This document shows positions 27,371 through 35,704 of a stretch of DNA of 64,000 nt, piece after piece. The notes below the pieces were generated by a model that saw only the letters and a list, made by a program, of their open reading frames with translations, was not told where the DNA came from and searched no databases. The DNA comes from an uncultured Verrucomicrobia subdivision 3 bacterium (GTDB taxonomy: Bacteria > Verrucomicrobiota > Verrucomicrobiia > Limisphaerales > UBA8199). The number at the start of each line of letters is the position of its first letter. Position 1 is the stretch's first letter. Made by a program: the position numbers and the translations under genes. Where the stretch lies: NCBI GenBank assembly GCA_903913865.1, contig CAIWMU010000127.1:89258-153257 (forward strand), given 5' to 3'.

Positions 27371-28618
27371 ATGACAACTCCAACCACTCCTCGAACCGGG
27401 GCAAATCCGGCATCCGCACTGTCACGCCGCCAATTCATCGCCAGCACCGGGGCGTCATTGGTAGCCATCAACTTGCTTCGTCCGGGCCTTGTCGGGGGAT
27501 CTGAGGCGAACTCGAAGATCGACATTGGCCTGATCGGTTGCGGTGGTCGTGGGCGGTGGATCGCCGACCTGTTTCGCAAGAATGGGAACTACAACATTGT
27601 GGCCCTGGCAGACTATTTCAAGGACCCTGTGGATCAGGCCGGGAAGCAGTTTGATGTGCCGGAAAGCTGCCGGTTCACCGGGTTGTCCGGTTACAAGAAG
27701 TTGCTCGGGCAGAAGTTGGACGCCGTGGTTATCGAGACACCTCCCTACTTTCACCCGGAGCAGGCAGCGACCGCAGTTCAGGCCGGGAAACATGTCTATC
27801 TTGCCAAGCCGATCGCCGTGGATGTTCCCGGTTGTCTTACGGTGGAGGAAAGCGGCAGGCTCGCCACCAGCGCAAAGCTGTGCTTTCAGGTCGATTTCCA
27901 GACCCGTGCCAACAAGCTGTATCAGGATGCGATCGGGCGGATGCACCAGGGGGAACTCGGAAAGTTGGTCTCCCTTGAGGCGAACTACCACTGTGGTGCA
28001 ACGTGGGACCATATGGACACGGTTCTGCGCCAGAATCCGGCCGATCCGGAAGTCCGTCTGAAGGCGTGGGGGGTGAGCCGCCTCCTGTCTGGCGACATCA
28101 TCACCGAGCAGAACATTCACGCGCTCGATGTCGCCTGCTGGATGATGAACGCCAATCCTGTGAAAGCCTGGGGAACCGGCGGGCGGACCCGCGGGTTTTT
28201 GGGCGATTGCTGGGACCATTTTTCAGTGGTGTTCACCTTTCCGAACGACCTGCAGGTGAGTTTTGCGTCCCATCAATCCGGTTTTGGTTACGACGATATC
28301 ATGTGCCGGGCTTTCGGACTCAAAGGCACCGTGGACACCCATTACTTTGGGAACGTCATGATCAAGACCACGGACTACTACAACTCCGCGTCTGTGGGCA
28401 ATCTCTACACGGATGGGGCTGTGACGAACATCGGAACCTTCCACGACAACATCGTGAAGGGGGACCACTCGAATCCATCTGTGGCCCCCAGCGTCCGCAG
28501 CAACCTGACCACCATTCTGGGCCGGACGGCTGCATACCGGGGGGAGGTAGTGACCTGGGATCAGATGATGCGCAAGAAAGAGGCCTTCAAGCCGGACCTC
28601 AAGGGTCTGAAGGCGTGA
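27371..28618 (+). CDS. Tat-exported Gfo/Idh/MocA-family oxidoreductase
   Basis: The ATG at 27371 gives 415 residues beginning with a Ser/Thr-rich leader and the twin-arginine motif SRRQFIASTG, then a hydrophobic segment, so export by Tat is expected. The Rossmann fold follows (IDIGLIGCGGRGRWIAD), then the AKPIAVDVPG segment where family members carry a conserved Lys-Pro. The C-terminal half contains EQNIHALDVACWMM, typical of planctomycete/verrucomicrobial exported members, which are thought to bind tightly held NAD(P) and act on sugars in the periplasm. A 26-bp perfect palindrome lies 60 bases after its stop. Confidence 0.9.
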   Translation: MTTPTTPRTGANPASALSRRQFIASTGASLVAINLLRPGLVGGSEANSKIDIGLIGCGGRGRWIADLFRKNGNYNIVALADYFKDPVDQAGKQFDVPESCRFTGLSGYKKLLGQKLDAVVIETPPYFHPEQAATAVQAGKHVYLAKPIAVDVPGCLTVEESGRLATSAKLCFQVDFQTRANKLYQDAIGRMHQGELGKLVSLEANYHCGATWDHMDTVLRQNPADPEVRLKAWGVSRLLSGDIITEQNIHALDVACWMMNANPVKAWGTGGRTRGFLGDCWDHFSVVFTFPNDLQVSFASHQSGFGYDDIMCRAFGLKGTVDTHYFGNVMIKTTDYYNSASVGNLYTDGAVTNIGTFHDNIVKGDHSNPSVAPSVRSNLTTILGRTAAYRGEVVTWDQMMRKKEAFKPDLKGLKA

Positions 28619-28677
28619 GCCGCGCAGGGCGGATCAATTGCGCACTCAGTTCCGTGGTCCTTGCCGACAGTCAGGAA

Positions 28678-28703
28678 GCTGGTGATCCACGTGGATCACC
28701 AGC
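28678..28703. repeat. Perfect 26-bp palindrome after the Gfo/Idh gene
   Basis: Bases 28678-28690 (GCTGGTGATCCAC) are followed at once by their exact reverse complement (28691-28703). There is no spacer and no T run after it, so it fits a dimeric-protein binding site as well as a transcription stop. It lies 60 bases after the oxidoreductase stop. Confidence 0.6.
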
Positions 28704-29210
28704 GATGCGTCCTGCAATCCTGAGGGTGTGCAGCCGTTCGCAATTGGTGGCCACGGATGAGTTTGCAAGTTCCCTGCTGCAGGCCACTTGAATCGTGGGC
28801 GCTGGGCGGATTTGCGTGTCTCATCGCAGGGTCGGACGGCGAGCTTCTGATTCCGGTCGGGGTGGGTCAGGCACCCCGCTGCTGGGGTGTGGTTCACATA
28901 CGCTGCTTATTGTCAGTCTTCCTCCATGAAAGCACGCGACAGCAGCTTGTTCGGGGTGTGTCATTAATTGTTAGGATTTTAAAAAATGGACGCTTGACAC
29001 TTACGCTCTTACAGGGGGAATATGGTCGATAGCATACTAATCACACGCAGCGCCAGCTGGAACTTCATAACTGGAGTATCGCGTCTGGGAATGGGCTTTT
29101 GTCCGGCTGTGGAGTGACTACCCATGCGAAAATGATTCTGACTTCGCAACTGGAATTGATTTGAGGTCAGAAAAAGGAAGAAGACGGAAACAACAACAAA
29201 AAAGTTCATC
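28704..29210 (+). promoter_or_regulatory. Long leader region upstream of the LamG protein gene
   Basis: No supportable gene lies here; the small frames (for example 28757-29032) have no ribosome site and no protein-like composition. A TTGACA hexamer at 28994-28999 with GAATAT at 29018-29023 (18-base spacing) could be a weak sigma-70 promoter, which would give a transcript leader of about 180 bases. The last 50 bases before the ATG are purine-rich (GGAAGAAGACGG) and may serve as an extended ribosome-binding region. Confidence 0.35.
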
Positions 29211-32200
29211 ATGAAACCTAAATACACACTAAAGCTGGCGGCGGCTTTGACTGCCTGCCTTGCAGGAACTGCCGTTCAGGCGCAGATCACCGATGGTCTG
29301 GTCGTTCACCTGCCATTTGACAATGCCTACACCAACAGTCGTGCCAACGGGATTGACGGGACGCCGGTGGGTACCCCGACCTTTGGCCCCGGCAAAATCG
29401 GCCAATCTGTGGCGGTAACCACGATCCGTGATGGATCAGTCATCAACTATGTCACGTTGGGGTACCCCGACCTTCTCAAATTCGGGTCGGTGCGGGACGG
29501 GACTGCTGTGGATTTCTCGATCGCATTCTGGTGCAATTACACAAACCAGATTGACGACCCTGCCTTCATTTCGAACAAGGACTGGGGCTCCAGCAACAAT
29601 CGCGGGTGGGGAATTTTCACCCAGGGGGGCGGAGCCACGCGGATTAACACAACCGACGATACCGGTTCTGGTGGAAAACAGAACACGACATCGACACCGG
29701 TGGTCCGAGATGGAAACTGGCATCATATGGTGGTCACCTGGGTGCGCACCAACGCCGTTGCGGTTTATGTGGACGGGGCACCCGTCACATCAAGTTCGCT
29801 TTTGAACGTGCTTGGAACGGTTGACACGGATGACCTCGGTTATTCCGTAAACATTGGTGAGGATGGAACAGGCGGTTACACCGACGGTGGAAGTGCCGAG
29901 ATGACGGATGTTCGCTTAGACGATCTGGGAATCTGGCGGCGGGCGATCAGCCCGGGCGAGGTGTCTGCAATTTATACTGCCGGTCTGGGGGGCACGAATC
30001 TGGCGAAGGTGCCGGCGATCGTGAACCCATACCTGAACGCATCATCTCCAGCGAACGGCGACAGTGCGGTCGCGCCGAATCGGGCGAAGTTAACCGCTGC
30101 ATTGACCGAAGGGTTGAATGCCGTTGGCGCTGGATCGATCAGCCTCAGCCTAAACGGGGTTTCCGTGCCTGTGACGACTTCCAAGGTCGGATCGGTTACC
30201 ACGGTGACCTATGCAAACACCGGGCTTCTGCCGATGGGTCCGAACACCATGCGGTTGGTCTTTGGGAACAATGCATCCCCGCAGAGGCTTTTCACCAACA
30301 CCTGGACTTTCTCCGTGGCCTCCTATCTGGCGCTGACCGCGGAAGACCGTGTGACGCCCGATGTTTCCAAGCCGGGATTTGTGTTCAACATTTTTGCCAA
30401 TCAGGCGAATCAGGTGAACACCACATTCCGCACGGAAGCTGCACTGGCGGGACAGTTGGTGGATGTGAACGGCGACGCTCTTGCGAATCTGGCCGATCCG
30501 AACGCTCAGGGGATTGCCCTGAATGTGGGCAGCACACCGGTTCAGGCGAACGATCCGGTCAAGTTTGAAATTGCTTCGACGATCAACCTGAATGTCGCTG
30601 GCGGCAACAGCGTGGGTAACTTCCCGAACGACGACCAGATGCCTGGTCTGCCCTCGACTGATTATGTGAACAATGGTGCCTCCGCTGAGATTTTGACCTA
30701 CATCAATCTTCCAGCCGGTCTCACCGTGATGGGAGTGAACAGCGATGATGGTTTCCGGACCTTGACCGGGAAACAGGCGCAGGACTCGCTCCATGCAAAG
30801 GTTGCCGGGGAATTTGATGGGGGACGTGGCTCGGCTGACACGATCTTCTATGTGAACGTGACGCAGGCGGGAGTCTATGCCTTCCGTACCACATGGGAAA
30901 ATGGGAATAGCAGCGGCATGATTGAATGGTTCACTGTCAAGGCCGATGGCACCAAGGTGTTGGTCAATGATACCGCCAATGGCGGGCTTGCAGCCTATCG
31001 GGCCATCACAGGTGCCACACAGCCGTATGTGAAGTTTGTCTCCCCGGCACCGGTTCCGCGCCAGGTTAATCAGCCGAGCAGGACAGTCTCCATCGTTCTG
31101 GCCGATGGATCAACCGCAGTGGATACCGCTTCGATCGTTCTCAAGATTGATGGCGCTGTGGTTCCCGCAACCCCTGTGCGGTCTGGAGGTTCAGTGGTCG
31201 TGAAGTATGCGCCGACTGCAGTTCAGTTCCCGGAAGAACAACATCAGGCGCTATTGACGTTCAAAAATGTGGGAGCCACCTACAGCAGCGAGACAAAGTG
31301 GACTTTCCAGAATCTGAAAAACGTCGTCCTTCCGGCCGCTTCGGTGTTTGAAAGCTTTGATTCCTATGCTGACGGCAGCATTCCCACCGGCTGGGCTGAA
31401 ACAAACTACACTTCGACTGATACTGCGGGTCTGGATCTCAACGACCTTAGCTCTGACACATATAAAGGTTGGGTGGTGGTGAGCCGGGATCTGCTGTCGA
31501 CTCTCAAGGGACGGATTTTCAACGGTCCAGCGGTTGGCCAGGTCTCAAATGGCGTGCCGGTGGACAGTCTTGCCTCGGGCAGCATGCTCTATGCCGAGTC
31601 TGACGTGCGCGGTGGGCGTCAGATCCAGTTCATCTATACGAAGCCCTACAACCTTTCGGCTCTTCAAAATGTTGCCGTTGGTTATGCCAACCTCTATGAG
31701 CAAAATCAGAACAGCAGTGGCTCTGTGGAGTATTCGGTGGATGGTGGCAAGAACTGGCTTCCTGTGGCCTATTACCTGGACTACACAGATGGGGGTGGCG
31801 ATATCCGCCTCAGCGCGGACGGCACTGTTGATGCCGTTCAGACGTTCAACACGGCAACAGCCGAGGTTGGAGTCTGGACCGTTGACGGTGTGCAGCACGG
31901 CGGCAGCTATGGTGCCGGCATTGCGGCACCCATCACTCAGGGTTTGGGCCGGTTCGTTGCTCCCCGGGTGAACGACGACAGCATCGAGGGCAAGCGGATT
32001 GAAATTCACAGGTTGCCGCTGGCTGGTGGAAAGTCCGACGTGCGTCTGCGGTTCAGCCAGCTGGGTAATGGAAGCTGGTATTTTGGCATCGACGACCTCG
32101 GGTTCTACAACGTTCCGGCGCCTGCTGCTTCCCGGCTGACTCTGGCCCGTGCGGCCGGGAACGGCCTGGACATCTCCTGGGTTGGCAACGGCACACTGCT

Positions 32201-32309
32201 TGAGGCCTCCTCAATCACGGGTCCATGGACTGCTTCAGCCGTTCAGACAAACCCGCAAACCGTATCAGTCGGCGTTGGTGCGAAGTTCTATCGCATTGGC
32301 ACCCAGTAA
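29211..32309 (+). CDS. Secreted LamG-domain protein (1032 residues)
   Basis: A signal peptide (KLAAALTACLAGTAVQAQ, cleavage near residue 24) leads into a concanavalin/LamG-like domain, about residues 26-260, with DGLVVHLPFDNAY, the WHHMVVTW strand and VRLDDLGIWRRAISPGEV typical of these domains. Ig-like and jelly-roll-like segments follow, including a region around 470-600 (VNSDDGFRTLTG, VYAFRTTWENG) that resembles PA14-type beta modules, and a second concanavalin-like region from about 715 (FESFDSYADGSIPTGW). No PEP-CTERM anchor is seen; the C-terminus ends in a small beta domain. Probably an extracellular or surface glycan-binding protein; no catalytic residues are evident. A strong terminator follows. 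Confidence 0.85.
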   Translation: MKPKYTLKLAAALTACLAGTAVQAQITDGLVVHLPFDNAYTNSRANGIDGTPVGTPTFGPGKIGQSVAVTTIRDGSVINYVTLGYPDLLKFGSVRDGTAVDFSIAFWCNYTNQIDDPAFISNKDWGSSNNRGWGIFTQGGGATRINTTDDTGSGGKQNTTSTPVVRDGNWHHMVVTWVRTNAVAVYVDGAPVTSSSLLNVLGTVDTDDLGYSVNIGEDGTGGYTDGGSAEMTDVRLDDLGIWRRAISPGEVSAIYTAGLGGTNLAKVPAIVNPYLNASSPANGDSAVAPNRAKLTAALTEGLNAVGAGSISLSLNGVSVPVTTSKVGSVTTVTYANTGLLPMGPNTMRLVFGNNASPQRLFTNTWTFSVASYLALTAEDRVTPDVSKPGFVFNIFANQANQVNTTFRTEAALAGQLVDVNGDALANLADPNAQGIALNVGSTPVQANDPVKFEIASTINLNVAGGNSVGNFPNDDQMPGLPSTDYVNNGASAEILTYINLPAGLTVMGVNSDDGFRTLTGKQAQDSLHAKVAGEFDGGRGSADTIFYVNVTQAGVYAFRTTWENGNSSGMIEWFTVKADGTKVLVNDTANGGLAAYRAITGATQPYVKFVSPAPVPRQVNQPSRTVSIVLADGSTAVDTASIVLKIDGAVVPATPVRSGGSVVVKYAPTAVQFPEEQHQALLTFKNVGATYSSETKWTFQNLKNVVLPAASVFESFDSYADGSIPTGWAETNYTSTDTAGLDLNDLSSDTYKGWVVVSRDLLSTLKGRIFNGPAVGQVSNGVPVDSLASGSMLYAESDVRGGRQIQFIYTKPYNLSALQNVAVGYANLYEQNQNSSGSVEYSVDGGKNWLPVAYYLDYTDGGGDIRLSADGTVDAVQTFNTATAEVGVWTVDGVQHGGSYGAGIAAPITQGLGRFVAPRVNDDSIEGKRIEIHRLPLAGGKSDVRLRFSQLGNGSWYFGIDDLGFYNVPAPAASRLTLARAAGNGLDISWVGNGTLLEASSITGPWTASAVQTNPQTVSVGVGAKFYRIGTQ

Positions 32310-32395
32310 GACGACGTGCGCGAGTGGGTGGCGGGGCGGAGTTTCGTCTCCCCGATACGGATCACCCGGCGCATAAGTCCGCCAATCAGTTCACG

Positions 32396-32437
32396 GGGCC
32401 GTGTTTGCCATCAGGGCAGGCACGGCCCGCTTCTTTT
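32396..32437 (+). terminator. Intrinsic terminator after the LamG protein gene
   Basis: A 14-bp stem pairs 32396-32409 (GGGCCGTGTTTGCC) with 32415-32428 (GGCAGGCACGGCCC), with two G-T wobbles and a 5-base loop, followed by a T-rich tail (GCTTCTTTT). It lies 87 bases after the LamG gene stop and before the prepilin-like gene. Confidence 0.75.
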
Positions 32438-32586
32438 GGCCGGGGGGATTGGTTCTGTCGGGTTCGCGAAAACCTTGCGCCTCTCGATCTGTCCCCTTAT
32501 CGTTTTGTGACATCCATGGTCCAGAAAAACAACGATCTCTCATCGCATTATCCAACACGGGGGATCCAAGCTGCTTGGTTTGCACT

Positions 32587-33462
32587 ATGAAAACTCTCAA
32601 TTCGGAGCATTTGCCCCCGGTCAGGAAGGGAAAGTCTGCCGGGACAGGAGCCTTCACACTCATTGAGTTGCTGGTGGTGATCGCCATTATCGCCATTCTG
32701 GCAGCGATGCTTTTGCCAGCCCTGAACAAGGCCAAGGAAAAAGCCCGTGGAATCAGTTGCCTCAGCAACGTGAGCCAGATTTCGAAGGCGACAAAAATGT
32801 ATGTGGATGAGAATGCCGGCAAGTTGATGCCCCTCTGGCGGGATCGCAATACGCCGGGGTGGGCCGCCTGGGTTTATGATCCCCCATCGTTTGTGGTGCA
32901 CAATCCCCAGGTGCTCTGGTGGCAGGATGCGCTGCGGGTAGGCGGCTACATGCCCTCCCGCAAGGTGTTCGACTGTCCATCGGTGAAGGGAATGGCAGTC
33001 TCCAGTGGTGGTGGATCAGTAAGCACCAACAACTCCCTCGGGATTGCTATGAACCACCGGGAGTTTGCCCAAACGATGAACGCTTCCGTGGCCACCCGTC
33101 CCATGCGTTCGGAAGCCCAGGTTCAAAGGCCCGCAGCGGCCATCATCTACGCTGATGCCGGGGCGGTGACGGATGCCAGCAAGGGACTGGGCCCGGATGA
33201 TTGGTTGCCGGATCTCAAGTTCGACGCCGTAGCGGCGGCTTATGGTGGTGGTGGGTGCAGCTATTTTCGGGTGCCCTCGGATGGCGGCTTTTCCGTCGGG
33301 GATTCCCGTTCCCTAGCCAGACATTCCAGGAGGGCCAATTTTGGCTTTTTTGATGGGCATGCGGAGTCCCGAAGGAACAGTTCGGTGGGCTACAACCTTC
33401 CCCGCACCTCAGAGGGGGCTTTGTGGGCTATTGACCACCTGAGCCTGAATGAACCGCCCTGA
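32587..33462 (+). CDS. Prepilin-type N-terminal cleavage/methylation domain protein
   Basis: The ATG at 32587 gives 291 residues with a type IV prepilin leader: a short basic stretch, then [20 protein letters not shown] with the G/F processing site and Glu+5, and [20 protein letters not shown] after it. The C-terminal part has a globular head and the motif [12 protein letters not shown] near residue 256, the F-x-DGH form found in the DUF1559-like pseudopilin groups that are greatly expanded in Planctomycetes and Verrucomicrobia. It is probably inserted in the inner membrane and may assemble with type II secretion or type IV pilus machinery, none of which is in the window. Confidence 0.9.
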   Translation: MKTLNSEHLPPVRKGKSAGTGAFTLIELLVVIAIIAILAAMLLPALNKAKEKARGISCLSNVSQISKATKMYVDENAGKLMPLWRDRNTPGWAAWVYDPPSFVVHNPQVLWWQDALRVGGYMPSRKVFDCPSVKGMAVSSGGGSVSTNNSLGIAMNHREFAQTMNASVATRPMRSEAQVQRPAAAIIYADAGAVTDASKGLGPDDWLPDLKFDAVAAAYGGGGCSYFRVPSDGGFSVGDSRSLARHSRRANFGFFDGHAESRRNSSVGYNLPRTSEGALWAIDHLSLNEPP

Positions 33463-33552
33463 CCCAGGTATATCAGCGGCATGCTGTTGGGATGGAACAG
33501 GTTGCAGCAAAAATGTTGTGGCCGTAGTCCGGTTAACAGCTGGCCATTGAAA

Positions 33553-34158
33553 TCAGGACTTGAGAGGTCGGTTCAAGAGCAACCTCCACTCCCTGCGGAG
33601 CAGGTTCGTCAGGTGGAATTTCGCATACCAGACCTCGAGACGGGATGTGCAGAAGCGGCGGGCCACGGTTGAGCCGTCCAGCCCTTGAAGCACCCGGGCT
33701 TCGAAGATCTGCCATTCCTGCGGCCTGGCCTCGGCGCAGATGCGGGCGAGGCAGGTTTCCAACAAACGCTGCTCAAGTTCCAACTGTGCCACCGGGTCGG
33801 TCGTAGGGTTCACCCCGCCGGAGATCCGTTCGATCAAGGGTTGCCAGGAGGTTTCCGGGGCGCGCGCCTTTCGGCGATAGTGGCGGATCTCAAGAATCCG
33901 TTGGTTGATGGTCTGGTTCAGCCATCTGCCGTATCTTGAGATGGTTCGGTCATATTCGTAGCCGGGCAGGCAGGCTGCGGCATTTGTGATGGTTGTGTTG
34001 ACGACATCCTCCGCCTCTTCTCTGGAAAGCCCGCTGCGTATGGCATGGTCAAGGATGGCCCCGGCGTGACGATCGTGAAATCGACGCCAGCCGTCATCCT
34101 TCCGCCAGTCTTTTTCCTGGCTCGGGAGATCCCCTTCCATGTTGGTGGGTTTGCGCAT
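33553..34158 (-). CDS. ECF-like RNA polymerase sigma factor
   Basis: The 201-residue protein fits the extracytoplasmic-function sigma plan: a region 2 segment near residues 25-95 (FHDRHAGAILDHAIRSGLSR, EEAEDVVNTTITNAAACLPG, and a GRWLNQTINQRILEIRHYRR stretch where the -10 helix lies) and a C-terminal region 4 helix-turn-helix near residues 140-195. It resembles the planctomycete/verrucomicrobial ECF groups and is rather divergent. No anti-sigma factor is next to it. Direct repeats of ACCCATATTA lie 33 bases upstream of its start. Target genes unknown; the LamG, hydrolase and glycoside hydrolase genes around it are candidates by proximity only. Confidence 0.8.
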   Translation of the reverse strand: MRKPTNMEGDLPSQEKDWRKDDGWRRFHDRHAGAILDHAIRSGLSREEAEDVVNTTITNAAACLPGYEYDRTISRYGRWLNQTINQRILEIRHYRRKARAPETSWQPLIERISGGVNPTTDPVAQLELEQRLLETCLARICAEARPQEWQIFEARVLQGLDGSTVARRFCTSRLEVWYAKFHLTNLLRREWRLLLNRPLKS

Positions 34159-34517
34159 GCTGCCAGCTATGCTTGTTAAGCCACTGAAGAACCCATATTA
34201 CTTATGTTACCCATATTAATTTCGCTTGACCAGTTTTTATAGATGTGAATTACAACCCATCCATCTTTCCGGTCCTCCAAAAGCCTGATGCCGCCAGTTT
34301 AGCAACGATCAAACTTTCACCCTGTATAAACCCTCCCCGGAGGAGAACCTTACAGGGAATTTTCATAAAATCTCATTTTTTCCCGGACCCGTAAAGAGGG
34401 TAAGCGTCCAAGAATAGAGTCGGGGCTGGTCATTCGGCGGGAAAATGCCGGGGGCGAAGAGGGGGTGGGGATACATTCCATGTTTGCGACTGCCGGGCAA
34501 CATGTTACGGTTGGACC
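34159..34517. promoter_or_regulatory. Divergent regulatory gap with direct and inverted repeats
   Basis: No gene is seen in these 359 bases. Two copies of ACCCATATTA (34191-34200 and 34209-34218, 8 bases apart) lie just upstream of the ECF sigma gene; on its strand each reads TAATATGGGT, which contains a -10-like TAATAT. Further on, CCCTGTA (34320-34326) and TACAGGG (34351-34357) enclose CCTCC/GGAGG (34332-34343), a nested inverted repeat followed by T-rich DNA, in the upstream region of the hydrolase gene. Confidence 0.5.
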
Positions 34518-35642
34518 GTGAACAGCAACAAGATCCGGGACTGGCGAACCATTTTGAAGATGGCTCTGAAAACTGTTTTTGGTTTGATCCTGGCCCTGGT
34601 GGTGGTGCTTTGGGGAGCCAAAGCCTACAAGGATGCCCATTATTTCGATAATTATGATCCTGCCGCCCCCCTCAACATCACGGTTTCCGACAGCACCGAA
34701 CTGAACAAGGAAACATCGGGCAAGGGTTATTCGGTCACCCGGTTCACGTTCGATGGCTACAAGGGGGAGAAAGTCCCCACGTTGATATCCATGCCACTGA
34801 AAAAAGGGGGGAAGCTGCCGGTGGTCGTGTTTCTGCATGGAATTGGTCAGAACAAGAATTTTCTCAAGGAGATCACTCCGGCATTCAACGGGGCCGGGTT
34901 CGCTTTGGTGTGTTTCGATCAGTATTGTCAGGGGGAACGGAAGCTGGTGGGCAAGCAGACCTTCCGATCCCAGCTCGAGGCGTTTGCAGCGAGACCTGCC
35001 AAGACCATCAATGAGGCCCGGCGGCTGATCGATTACCTCTCAAACCATCCCGAGATCGATCCCAAGCGGATTTATCTGGTGGGTGCGAGCTATGGGGCCA
35101 TCACCGGGAGCACTGTGATGGCCCGGGACAAGCGCTTGAGGGCGGGGGTTTTGGTATATGGCGGGGGAGATCTCGGGAAACTGGTGGATTCCTATGCCAA
35201 TCATCTTGGGGCGGCTGTCATGTTGGGGTTGATCGATGGGAAAAATTTGAACCCGGAGAAGCCGCCTTTGCCGAAATTGACCGAAGCCCAGGAACGTAAA
35301 GTGAGCATTTTGCTTGGCTGTGTCACTCCGCTGGTTCGTTACTACCTGGGAGTTATGGATCCCATTCATTATGTCAGCCATATTTCCCCAACACCGGTTT
35401 ACTTTCAGAATGGCCGTTATGATGTTCTGGTGGCGGCACCGGCCGGAAAAGCACTGCAGGACGCAGCGGGAGAGCCCAAGAAAATCACCTGGTATGAGAC
35501 GGACCACGTGGGCATCAATCTGGAGCACACCCTCCGTGTGTTGGAGGATGGCTTAAAGTGGTTGCTGGAGCAGGACAACGACCTGAGGGCGCCGGAAGAT
35601 CGGATCACCGAGCTTCCCCCCTTCCAAATCAACAAGACCTGA
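34518..35642 (+). CDS. Membrane-anchored alpha/beta hydrolase
   Basis: The gene starts with GTG at 34518 (374 residues) or possibly an ATG at 34560. An N-terminal hydrophobic helix (MALKTVFGLILALVVVLWG, about residues 15-33) acts as an uncleaved anchor or signal. The alpha/beta hydrolase fold follows: VVVFLHGIGQNKNF (oxyanion region), the nucleophile elbow GASYGA with Ser near residue 190, and later an Asp in YDVL and His in TDHVGI, completing a catalytic triad. It resembles dienelactone hydrolase/acetyl xylan esterase-like enzymes. It converges with the glycoside hydrolase operon. Substrate unknown. Confidence 0.85.
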   Translation: MNSNKIRDWRTILKMALKTVFGLILALVVVLWGAKAYKDAHYFDNYDPAAPLNITVSDSTELNKETSGKGYSVTRFTFDGYKGEKVPTLISMPLKKGGKLPVVVFLHGIGQNKNFLKEITPAFNGAGFALVCFDQYCQGERKLVGKQTFRSQLEAFAARPAKTINEARRLIDYLSNHPEIDPKRIYLVGASYGAITGSTVMARDKRLRAGVLVYGGGDLGKLVDSYANHLGAAVMLGLIDGKNLNPEKPPLPKLTEAQERKVSILLGCVTPLVRYYLGVMDPIHYVSHISPTPVYFQNGRYDVLVAAPAGKALQDAAGEPKKITWYETDHVGINLEHTLRVLEDGLKWLLEQDNDLRAPEDRITELPPFQINKT

Positions 35643-35704
35643 GATCCGGGCGATAGTCGCAACCGTTTGCCACAGGGTAGTCCGCCATCGGCACTGGGGA
35701 TGGG

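Noticed and set aside
28757..29032. Small plus-strand frame of 91 codons in the gap before the LamG gene
   Set aside because: No ribosome site, Cys-rich non-protein-like composition, and it overlaps the putative promoter.
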